Source: Heterohyrax brucei
Taxonomy: Eukaryota; Chordata; Mammalia; Hyracoidea; Procaviidae
DNA: 64,000 nt
NCBI GenBank assembly: GCA_028571685.1
Contig: CM053162.1
Span: forward strand, 4,530,001-4,594,000
Reading direction: 5' to 3'
The position numbers were made by a program, and so were the translations under genes. Below, one piece after another: positions 46,790-56,643 of the stretch. The notes below the pieces were generated by a model. It did not search any database. It was not told where the DNA came from and saw only the letters and a program-made list of their open reading frames with translations. Positions within the stretch are counted from its first letter, which is position 1, and each line of letters starts with the position of its first letter.

Positions 46790-47310
46790 AAATAATTAAT
46801 ATTCTCACATGCATTTTCTTCTACTATCTTTAGGTTTGCTATTATTTTTTTATAAAGTTATTTGAAAACTTACATCATTTATTGTCTTTATTTTTTCCTA
46901 ATGTGCATTTAAGATTATAAATTTACCTTTATATAATTATTTTTAATATGTAACATGTTTTTTATTGTCATCTATTTAGTAATTTCTTGTAATTTCCTTA
47001 CCCATGAATTATTTAGAGATAACCAAGCCAGCCAAGTGCCGTTGAATCAATAAGTTTTATAGTATTTAAATAATAGTCTGATTTTTTTTCTCTGAAAGTT
47101 TTAATTATTGATAACCATTGCACATTATTTGTACATTTTTATCTTTATGATATTGATTCTGTGGAATTTTATTAAGATTTTCTTTTTGCCCAAAATGTCG
47201 TCAATGTTTTTAACTGTATCAAGCATGCTTGAAGAGAGTATGCGGTCTTTAAATTTGGAGTGTACGGTGTTAGACATTCTCATTAAGTCCAATATGCCAT
47301 TATGTTTCAC
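46790..47310 (-). pseudogene. old L1M ORF2 fragment
   Basis: Ordered antisense similarity: TTTACCTTTATATAATTAT, CCCATGAATTATTTAG, ATTGATTCTGTGGAATTTTA and TCAATGTTTTTAACTGTATC. Very diverged. Confidence 0.5.
47023..47049 (-). mobile_element. orphan SINE/RTE 3' tail with ATAA duplication
   Basis: Antisense insert CCAAGCCAGCCAAGTGCCGT then TGAATCA, with ATAA at 47019-47022 and 47050-47053. It sits in old L1 sequence. Confidence 0.75.
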
Positions 47311-47663
47311 CTGCTAGATAGAATGATTTCTGGAAGAAATGTACTAAATACCCCTAACAAAGTGCTACTAGGGTTTTTAAAATTGTGCCCTGACATCCTG
47401 CAAGGATATACCTCATGAGGTTTTCAACAATTTATCTTACGTAAGATATTTGACACAAAGTTGATGCTCAAAAATGTTAGTTATTTAAGTTATTTTAATT
47501 ATATAACACTTCTGTATAATAGTGCTTTTTAAAACAGTTTGCATAGTACATCACTGTCATGTTTTTTCATTAAATTTTAAGAATCAATGCTTTAGATATG
47601 TTGCTTATAAAAGTCATATAAATGAATACGTGTATTTGTGTGTGTGTCTATACAAATATGTAT
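47311..47663. other. AT-rich DNA, nothing recognised
   Basis: No gene or repeat was named. A short GT-rich run lies at its right end. Confidence 0.4.
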
Positions 47664-48003
47664 GAGTCCTGGTAGAACAAAGGTTAAGCATTCATCTGCT
47701 GACTGAAAGGCCAGAGGTTTGAACCCACCAGCTGCTCTGCAGGGAAAAAATACCTAGGTATCTGCTCCCATAGAAATTAGAGCCCTAGGAAATCCTGCAG
47801 AGCTCTATTCTGTCCTATAGGGACACTATGATTTGGAAGTGACTTGATAGCACATAACTATTATATATATATATATATGTATGTATGTATTGCTTCATCT
47901 GCAACCAGTTGCAGTAATGGCACAGGACTAGGTAACATTTCCTTTCATTGTGCATGCAGTCACTAAGAGCTAGAGGTAGACTTGATGGCAACAAGCGGTA
48001 ACT
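47664..48003 (+). mobile_element. AfroSINE, longer subtype, with AT microsatellite
   Basis: Head GGTAGAACAAAGGTTAAGC, B-box region GGCCAGAGGTTTGAACCCACC, middle block, then body ending near 47857. A (TA)n and (TATG)n tract at 47860-47890 follows. A further SINE-like piece (GTCACTAAGAGCTAGAGG, GATGGCAACAAG) runs to 48003. Confidence 0.8.
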
Positions 48004-48365
48004 ATGTACATATATGTTTCCCCCCTAAGGAATATGCATACAGTGCTATACCCCAAATTACAGATCACAGAATTCATATTCCCTTCAAGCATACCTGACA
48101 CAGTGAAAAACCTAACTGTATAAGATTATATATTCATGTGTGCATATATACATGTATAATTTCAAGCTGAAAGTACTTGTCTTTGAGTAAGAGTTTAGTT
48201 CTTTTATCATTTATTGATATTGCTAATCTATTATACTTCACATCTAATATATCTAATATTTTATATTGTAGGTGTATATATGTTGATTTTGATTTTATAT
48301 ATTTTTCGCCACCCACTCCAGCTTCTGTATTCTTTATTGCATTTTCTCTCTTCTATGGGAAGATA
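48004..48365. other. AT-rich DNA, nothing recognised
   Basis: No frame or named repeat was seen. Confidence 0.4.
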
Positions 48366-48520
48366 GGTACCCTGGTGACACAGTGGTTAAAGTGCTTGGC
48401 TGATAGCATGAAGTAAAGCTCATTGAGGACTTGCGGCCTTCGAAGCCCTGTGGGGCATCTACTCTGTCCTAAATGGCTGCAGTGAGTCAGAATCCAATCA
48501 ATGGCAATGATTTGGTTCTT
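48366..48520 (+). mobile_element. AfroSINE, rearranged head
   Basis: TACCCTGGTGACACAGTGGT start, CCCTGTGGGGCATCTACTC body and GTGAGTCAGAATCCAATCA end. The B-box region is replaced by unrelated sequence. Confidence 0.82.
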
Positions 48521-49013
48521 ATAAGTGTAATTTTTTAGATTTTTCACTTAAAGTCTGCAGTTAATTGGTGTCTCCAGCTTTCTCCTAAAGAATAATAGGA
48601 CTACAAAATACCTCAAATCTTGTCGTGATTATTATTTTTTAATCAACATTTATATTTGTCAACATGTTTACCAATTGTTTCCTCTATTTTACTTTTCTAC
48701 TCTGGGCTTAATTTTCTTTTCTTAAGTATAAACTTCTACAGACAACCTGAAGCAAACAAATTTATTCTTTGCCTGGAAAAAAACTTTACTTGAACTTCTC
48801 CTGTGGATTGCTTAGTTGATTGTGAACATCTAGTTGATAAGATTTTTTTTTTTTTTTTTTTAATTTTCCTACTAATTTGGACATTTTATTTGCTGTTCTT
48901 TTGGGCTGTTTTTCCTGATAAGTATTGCAACAATCAGTATATTTTTTGTTCTTTTTTAAAAAAAGAATCTGTATTTATTGTTCTTGTCACCTTTTGTGTC
49001 TTAGGTGTGCTTT

Positions 49014-49165
49014 AAAATCAAAAATCCATTGCCATCAAGTGTATTCTAACTCATATTGACCCTGTAGGCCAGAATAAAACTACTCCATAGAGTATCCATT
49101 GATTTGAAATGCTAGCCTTTTGGTTAGCAGCCATAGGTCTTAACCACTCTGCAACCAGGACACCT
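49014..49165 (-). mobile_element. AfroSINE
   Basis: Antisense: CATTGCCATCAAGTGTATTC, CTCCATAGAGTATCCATTG, GCCTTTTGGTTAGCAGCC, head ending CAACCAGGACACC. Confidence 0.88.
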
Positions 49166-50331
49166 GGTATACTATAGTGTCAAATTATTTGTATTCGTGT
49201 TTGGATTTATTTTTAGTTTTTCTGCTTAGGTTTGAGTATCCTGCACTTGTCTTGTGCTCTACTACTGAAATTGCTCTCAATAATATGTTAGACAGTTTCA
49301 TCTTGTTCTTCATGTCTCTCGTATCTCCCATCTTTTATTTTTATTTTCCATGTCTTCATCTCCATGATGCAGTCTGTATGAATTCTTTAAATCGCATTTC
49401 CATTTCCTTTTTTTTTCAGTTGTATTGAATTACATGCTTAGCCAGTGAATTTTAATCTTAGTGACTATGATTTTCAGTTCCTGAAATTCCGTATTTGCAG
49501 ACAGTAATAACAGAACACTCAAGACAGTTTGGGTTTAAATTCTGACTTTACTGTTTAAGATTTGTGCTATTTTGAATAGTTTTTTGACCTCTCTGCTCCC
49601 CCAGTTTCCTCATTTCTAAAATGGAAATAACAATAGATTAAAAGAATTAGATGATCTAAGTTACATAAAATGCTTGACTACAGTGTCTTGGATTCTGTAA
49701 ACACTCTTTCGTTGAAAAAAAAAATTAGAAATCTTGTATGTAGCTTCCCATTCTTTCTATCTCTTCTTTTATTGTTTTGGTTACTTTAAACATAGTAAGT
49801 ATATTGTCTTTCAGCTCTGGTTTAGTGTGCTGGGACTCTGTTTTGTTTCTTTATGGTTTGTCTTCTCAGTAGTTGTAACTTCTCTGTGGTGCTCATTCCA
49901 GTGGGTGTAATTTGCTTGTCTCCTGTGCTCTTACTGTCCTGCGCCCTGGGTTGTGGCTATTCTCTGAAGTGATGTTTGGTATTTGTTTCACTGAAACCTG
50001 TAGAATTCTGGCATTGCTATAGCAGAGTTTGTATGAGTTCAAGCCAATTTTGATTCCTGACACTGCGTCTACAAGAGACAGAGTCTTCAAGGATTTCATT
50101 TCTCAGTTACTTCTGCTGAGAGTCTTTGTTTCTCTAGGTTCATATGTGGACGTTTTCTACTCCTTCTTCTTTCCCTATAAAACTGACAGTCCTTAGAGCA
50201 GTGCTTCATTGCAAGACTCTTAGCAACAGCTTCCCATCTCATGTGTATCTGTAGCCTCATCTCCTGTGTCTGTGTGGATATTGCAGCCTTATCTCCTGCT
50301 CTGGAGTCGACATCTCCTGGGTTCTACCCAT

Positions 50332-50428
50332 AAGCCAAACCAAACCTGTTGCCATCAAGTCAATTCTGACTCACAGCAACACTATGGTACAGAGTAGAAA
50401 TGCCACCATAGAGTTTCCAAGGAACACC
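50332..50428 (-). mobile_element. AfroSINE, body fragment
   Basis: Antisense: CTGTTGCCATCAAGTCAATT, CTGACTCACAGCAACACTAT, TAGAGTTTCCAAGGAACACC. The tRNA-like head is missing. Confidence 0.85.
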
Positions 50429-50493
50429 TCAGCTCCATAGTACCAGATAAAATGGAGGGCTCTGGTTTCCAGTTCCCTCTCTTTTTCCCCCAT

Positions 50494-51510
50494 CTTTTTA
50501 TTGTACCTTAAATAAAGGTTTACAGAACAAACTTGTTTCTCATAAACACTTAGTACACATCTTGAATTGTGACATTAGTTAGTAACCCTACAACAGTTCG
50601 ATGCTTTTCCTTCTCAACCTGGGGTTGCCTGTTACCAGCTTTCCTGAACCTTCATGCCTTCTAATCCTTGGCCCTGGGTTGGTATATCCCTTTGGTTTGG
50701 TTTGGTTTATGGTCCTATCCAATCTTTGGCTGAAGGGTGCAGCTCAGGAGTAATTTCACTATTGAGCGCTCTACGTTATGAGATGCTTCACAGATTCATC
50801 ATTCTTCTTTTTTGTTGAGTAATACTCCGTTATGTATCTGTACAATAGTTTATCCTTTCATCTTCTTATGGGTATCTAGGTTGTTTCCAACTTTACAGTA
50901 AACATGGATGTGCATTTATCTACTAGTGTAATGACTCTTATTTCTGTAAGATATATTCCTAGAAGAGAAATTCATAAGTCATGTGGTGTTTCTATTTCTA
51001 GTTTTCTAAGGAAGCAGTATTTTATTTTCCAGAATGATTGTATCATTTTGCATTCCCAACAGCAATGCATAACAGTTCTGATTTCCCTGCAGCCTCTTCA
51101 GTATTTGCTATTTCCTGTTTTTGTGATTCTTCCCAGTAATGACAAGGTAAGATGATACCTCATTGTGGTTTTGACTTCCATTTCTCTGTAGTGATCTTGA
51201 GCATTTCCTTATGTGTCTTTTGGTGACTTGAACATCTTTGATGAAGTGTCTATTCATTTCTTTTGCCTGTTTTTTAGATTGTTTGCCTTTTTGATATAGA
51301 GGTGTCAGACATGTATATGTTAAACATTAGAACTTTTTCTGATGTATAGTAGGCAAAATTTATTCCCAGTCTGTAGGTTCTCTTCTTACTCTTTTTGTGA
51401 AGCTTTTTGATGATCATAAGGGTTGAATTTTTAAAAGATACTAGTTATCTAGCTTATCTGCTGCAGTTTTTATGTGGTTGGTTATGGTTTGTATCCTGTT
51501 AATGCCATGA
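50494..51510 (-). mobile_element. L1 LINE, 3'UTR to ORF2 C-terminal region
   Basis: Antisense L1 starting at the 3' end (TTTTTATTGTACCTT, AAGGTTTACAGAACAAACTT), with a shortened 3'UTR, then post-ORF2 and ORF2 text (TTTATCCTTTCATCTTC, CAACAGCAATGCATAACAG, CCCAGTCTGTAGGTTC). It is 5'-truncated near 51510. Flanking text on both sides belongs to older L1-like sequence. Confidence 0.78.
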
Positions 51511-51589
51511 TGACTGAGGAGGTATCTCCCAGGCTGCACAGTATAGCCTGGAAGAAGGGATATAGATGTCACACTATTTCAAATATTCA

Positions 51590-51893
51590 GGAAGAGAAGA
51601 TGAGTACAGAGAGGTGAGAACTGAGAAATGAAGAAAGACAGGAAACAAATAGGAGAAAAAAGAGGGAAAAAGAAATGATTTTTTAAAAAGAACCAGAGAG
51701 AGAGAAAGAAAAAAAGAGTCAAAGGAAAGAAATAAGGGAGGGAGGGAGGGAGGCAAGAAGTGGTGCAGGGAGGAAAGAAAGGAGAGAGGGAGGGTGAGAA
51801 GGAGAGAAAGAGGGAAGAAGAAGAGAGAGAGAAAGAAAGAGAGAAAGAGGGAGAGGAAGAGAGAGAGAGAGAAAGTGAAAGAGAGAACAAAAT
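51590..51893 (+). repeat. 300-bp polypurine tract (GA/GGGA-rich)
   Basis: Almost uninterrupted A and G, with GGGAGGGAGGGAGG and GAGAGAGAGAGAG blocks. It looks like a degenerate microsatellite. The protein frames it produces (Lys, Arg and Glu-rich, or Ser-rich on the other strand) are artefacts of composition. Confidence 0.95.
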
Positions 51894-51894
51894 G

Positions 51895-53070
51895 CTCTTT
51901 ATTTCTTCATTTGACATGTTGGGTTCCAGGATTGATGTTTGTCCCTGTTTTACTTAGTTTTTTCCAGTCTTGGCTGTGGAGGGATAATGTGATGCCTCTG
52001 TCTGCAGTTCTATGTTAGCTGGAAGTCTCCAGTTCCCTCTTTTATTGTTTTCCCAGCACCAGGAATTCTTTACTTTCTCCTCTGAAATTTGTATGTATTC
52101 TATTATTTTTGCTGTGCTTTATTAGATCTTTGGATCTACCTGATGTGGGTACCAGACTGGGGATGCTGATACTATAGTAAGCTTTGTAGTACAGCTTGGT
52201 TAAAAGGGACACCCAAGTCACAAAAGGAGAAGGAGAGGCAGTGGGGGTCACAGAAGAAACCAAAAAAAAAAGGGGGGGGAGGCAAAACCAGCTATGGACA
52301 AGTGGCATTCAAAGAGCTGGCCAGTGTGGCTGGGGCTGAATGAGTTTCCTCCTGGCAAAGACACTGGCTGGAAGGAAGCAGAAGAAGCTGGGGGAATGGG
52401 AAGAGTGAGGTTAGGAAAGTATATATCTCTGGCTACCAGTGATATTTGTCCTACTGGGAGCTCCTGAATCTGCTTTATTATTCTCAGTCCACTGATCTCC
52501 ATTGTGGGTGGGAAAAATCCATGTGGTAGGGCTGATGCACTTTCCAGTCTGCTGAGCCACTGCGTCTGGTTAGCCAGGAGACATCAGAGGTGGAGCAGAG
52601 GAGACAAGATAGGTGATGGGAAAGCATGTATCACTGGTTATCAGGTGCTTTGTCTTCTTCTAGAATTTCTGTGGAGCTGGTTTCCCCTTCTCTCTGTCTG
52701 CACATCTCCAAGAGGAATCCAAGATGATGAATCTGTGCTGAGTTAGCTGATAGGTGATTTCTGTTCTTATCTATTTTGCCTCTCCTTTCTCTGTTAGTTT
52801 TTTATCCTTTCTGCATTTGGCTGACATCTTTATCTCTTTATTTGACACAGTAGGTTCCAGGATGGATGTTTGCTTCTGTTTCACTTAGTTTTTCCAGTCT
52901 TTGCTATGAAGGGATAGTGTTGTGCCTCTGTCTATGGCTCTGTGTTAGTTGGAACTCTCCAGTTCCCTCTTTTATTGTTTTCCTGGCACTAGGGAATTCT
53001 TTACTTTCTCCTCTGAAATTCGTACATGTATTATTATTTTGCTGTGCTTTATTATATTTCATATAACATT
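51895..53070. repeat. direct duplication, ~240 bp units 940 bp apart
   Basis: 51895-52127 and 52831-53062 align along their length. Shared blocks include TTCCAGGAT.GATGTTTG, CTCCAGTTCCCTCTTTTATT and GAATTCTTTACTTTCTCCTC. The 700 bp between them (52135-52830) include a second weakly repeated pair. This could be repeats in an old L1 leader or two long terminal repeats. No gene was seen. Confidence 0.75.
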
Positions 53071-53244
53071 TCAATATGTTGTCATAGGAGGAAATCTGTC
53101 TAATCTGATTTTACCATATTCTAAAACCATATTCCTCCCGTCATGTCTTCTTTACTTTTCATTTCATTGAAATTCAACAAACGTACTGTCTGTAGCTCAT
53201 TAAATTGTTTTCCAAGGTTCAGAAGAATGGGTATAGGAAATCAG

Positions 53245-53395
53245 CATTTATTTGCCAGGCCCATTGCATGATGCCCTATTTATACTTTCAGTGTACGATA
53301 TTATTATTGCCACCAAATAGTCTGGAAGATTGAAGTTCATAAAGGTTAAACCTGACTTTAGAATTCAGGGTCTCTCTATTACATCACACTATATT
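53245..53395 (+). repeat. MIR-like SINE remnant
   Basis: CAGCATTTATTTGCCAGGCC, GATATTATTATTGCCACC and TCATAAAGGTTAAACCTGAC follow the order of the MIR core. Heavily diverged. Confidence 0.5.
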
Positions 53396-53434
53396 AAAAT
53401 AATGCAAAAAATGAACTACAAACTTACTAATAAG

Positions 53435-55292
53435 GGGGGTACGGAGCCAAGGTGGCAGAGTAATTGACACTGCCCTGCTAAACCCTCGAACAATTAAGAA
53501 CCTCAGAATTAATGAAATCCACCAAATATAGCAATATAGAAGGACTAAACTTTGCTTACAGAACCTTAAGTACAAAGGGAGTGAAAGGAAGATCTTAGGA
53601 GCCCTGAACCACCTCAGATAAAACAATACGGCCTGGGTGGAGATTCTCTATGAACTGAAGGCAACCCAGGCAGGGAGAAAACTGCTTGCAGTGAATCTTA
53701 GCAACCAAGCTGAGCCAAGAAACAAGAGCTGAAGCAACTTGAATTTGACTAAAGAGATCTGCCCCAGCCTATGCTTCACAGCCTGAGTGTACAGTACAGA
53801 CCTGAAGACCTCCACACATGGTTAGAACACTCTGGGACAAGGCTAACTGTCCATCAGTGCCCCATCAGACCAACTGGCCAGGTGGCCAGGTGCTGACTTA
53901 GAGTGTTAGGGGACCAGGAGGCCTTGGCTGGAAGAGTAGGGAGACAGGGTGGGGAGTGTGGAGCTAAGAAATCAGGGCTTCCAGCTTCCCAGGGCAACAG
54001 GGCTGGAGAGGGCAGAGCTGGGAGGTGCATGCAAGTGCACTCCACACAGTAGGCCTTAGTCCTATATGGGACTGGGAAGCCTGCTTCTAGGCACCCTGTG
54101 GCTGCAGAGCAGGAAGCCACAGGAACTGGGGGAGTGAATGGCCCTGCTGCTGGCAGACCTGGGACTGGCCTTGGAGCCAGTGGGCCAGGAAATTCTGGGC
54201 TCCCACATCCTGTAGATAGGGGGCTGAGTGAGCTTACCCATCACTGGGAGAGGATTGAAGCCATGTGGGCAGCAAGGCTTGGGCTCAGGCAATCAAGCAG
54301 GTCCAGAGTGATCCCCTCAACAGCTGGGCAGCCTTTGGGGCCATGTGTGCCAGAGAGATCTAAGCTCAGGTGACCATGGGGGGAGGACAGTGAGCACCAG
54401 CAGATAGGCAGCCATTAGTGCTGCATGCACTGGGAAAGCTTTGGCTCAAGTCAACCAGCAGGAGGGGAGCAATAAACTCAGCACCTAGGCCATCACAGCC
54501 AAGTGTGCCAGTGAGGCTTGGGCTCAGGTGATACAGGGAGAGTGGAGTGGCCACTCAGTGGCTAGGCAGCCACGTTTTCATGAGTAACAGCGAGGGCTGG
54601 GCTCAGGATACCTGAGGAAAGGGAAATGTTTGCCCTGGCAGCTAGGGATTACTCTAGAAAGGCCTGGGCTAAGGTATTTCTAGAGGAGTTAGGCAATCAA
54701 CCTGGTAGTTAGGCAGCCATTGGAGCAGAGTATACCTGGGAGGTTTGGGCTCAGGGGTCCCGGGCAGGTACAATGATTGACCCAGTGGCTAAGTAGCCAT
54801 TGGACAAAGCTCCTGGAGATTGCTGCCCAACCCAGAGGCAACATAAACAGCAGCAGCAGTTGCTGTTGAGGATTGGGTAAGAAGGCACAAGCAAGTGACC
54901 ATTCCCTCTTCCTACAACTGAGGCTGAGACTGAGCCCTAACAAGTGTTCTTCCAAAAGAGGCAGCCCTTGAGCCCTGCATACACTGGAGTGGCAGCAAAA
55001 GCACAGTGCCTGCACAAGTGACCTACCCCCAGCCTAGAGGCAGAAGCAGTCATGGTGCTGCTGAATGCAGGAGCTACTTCCCTACATGGGAGCTGCACCA
55101 GCAGCAGATCATGCAGAAGAGTAAGAACAAGCAACAAAAAATAAATAGACTGTATGGAGAATCTACTGCCCAGCCCCAACAGAGAGATGCTGGTCAGGCC
55201 AACTGAACTATTAATTTCTATTTCACTGTGATGACTTCTGGATGGCTAGGAGACAACAATTAATCCCTAAACAGCTGAAGAAGCAGACTGCC
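53435..55292 (+). mobile_element. L1 5'UTR with tandem repeats
   Basis: Leader and presumed promoter of the 53.4 kb L1. It is homologous to the antisense leader at 7068-8622. It holds about eight ~80-bp repeats at 54180-54815. The minus strand has a 108-codon frame at 54689-55015 related to the antisense frame of the other copy. Confidence 0.78.
54180..54815 (+). repeat. tandem ~80-bp repeats in L1 5'UTR (about 8 units)
   Basis: The landmark TGGGCTCAGG or a close variant recurs near 54203, 54283, 54363, 54443, 54521, 54600, 54666 and 54747, with spacings of mostly 78-81 bp and one of 66. Between landmarks a TAGGCAGCCATT-type block recurs. Confidence 0.8.
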
Positions 55293-56212
55293 ATGGCTTC
55301 TGAAAACTCCAAAAAAAGCATCAACAGATTTCCCAGATGAAGAAGAATTTCTACAACTATCAGAGACAGAATACAAAAGATTGTTGTACAGAACTGTGCG
55401 AGAAATCAGGAGAGAGATCAGGCAAAATGAAGCAGAGCACACTGAAAAATTAAATAAGCTGCAAGAACTGCTTGAGCAGCAACAATCTGAAATTTGACAG
55501 ATTAACAATAAAATTTCTGATCTTGATAACTCAATAGAAAGTCAAAGGAACAGGACTGAGGACATGGGAGGCAGAATTAGTGAGCTTGAAGACAAAGTAA
55601 ATGACACCAGTATATACAAAGAAAAGTCAGATAAAAAACTCAGTAAGAATGAAGAGTCTCTAAAGGTGATGTGAGATTCAATTAAGAGAAATAATATCTC
55701 TGTAATTGGAGTACCAGAACAAGGTGGGATAGCTGAAAATACAGAGCAAATAGCTGAAGACCTGCTGACTTCCCTGATATCATGAAAGATGAGAAGATCT
55801 CCATTCAGGATGCTTACTGAACCCCACTCAAGAGAAATTCTGAAAGGTATATTGAAGCATATCATAACCAAGCTCAATAAAACTAGAGACAAGGAGAGAC
55901 TACTGAGGGCAGCCAGAAGTAAGCAAAAAATGACCTATAAGGGAAAATTGTTAAGATTAGTCTTGGACTACTTAGCTGAAACAATGCTGGCCAGAAGACA
56001 ATGAGATAACATATACAAAGCCCTGAAGGAAAACAAACAAACAAACAAAAATCTGTCAACCAAGAATAACATATCCTGCAAAATTGTTTCTCAAGTACAA
56101 AGGTGAAATTAAGATTTTCACAGATCAACAAAAATTTAGAGAATTAGTAAGAATCAAACCAAAAAAATTGCAAGAAATATTAAAGGAAGTTCTTAGATTA
56201 GAAAATCAATAG
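55293..56212 (+). pseudogene. L1 ORF1 remnant
   Basis: Starts ATGGCTTCTGAAAACTCC (MASENSKKSINRFPDEEEF). The coiled-coil part is readable until a TGA at about 55496. Later frames show NNISVIGVPEQGG (RRM) and DYLAETMLARRQ (C-terminal domain), ending ...LRLENQ at 56212. An (AAAC)n expansion lies near 56035. It encodes no full protein. Confidence 0.82.
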
Positions 56213-56643
56213 CATTAGATATATACTTAAACATCCAGCACTTGACAGAGCATCTAGATAGCATCAGTAAAGGAAATCCAAAAATGATAATCAAAATCAA
56301 ATTACAAAACATAGAAATTCAGAGATCTCAGGATATAATCAACAACTGTATTAATGAAAAAGATGGTCAAAGGTACACATAGAACTTCCAGATGTGGAGG
56401 AAGGCAAGGAGGTACACAGACTGAAGTTTGGACTACTTTTAGATTAATAAAAGGGACTAAGGGAGTAACCACAAGAGAAATCTGTGATTCTATATGTCAG
56501 AAAGCAACAATATAGAATCACAATTATAAGAAAACAAACACTGAAAGTCATGAAAAGCAAATATGTGAAGAAAAAAGGACTCAGTACAGAAAATGGAATG
56601 CAACAGAGGAACTGTCAACAATACCCCCCAAAAGCACATCAAA

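Larger units (their letters stand above)
48521..50490 (-). mobile_element. old L1/HAL1-type ORF1 and 5'UTR region
   Basis: Antisense, diverged: ATTGAATTACATGCTTAGCC with TTTTCAGTTCCTGAAATTCC around 49420-49490 corresponds to the ORF1 region of old L1s. The text after 49730 is probably its leader. Two antisense SINEs interrupt it (49014, 50332). The family assignment is tentative. Confidence 0.45.

Noticed and set aside
51579..51917. Ser/Phe/Leu-rich and Lys/Glu-rich frames
   Set aside because: Translation of a purine-rich microsatellite.
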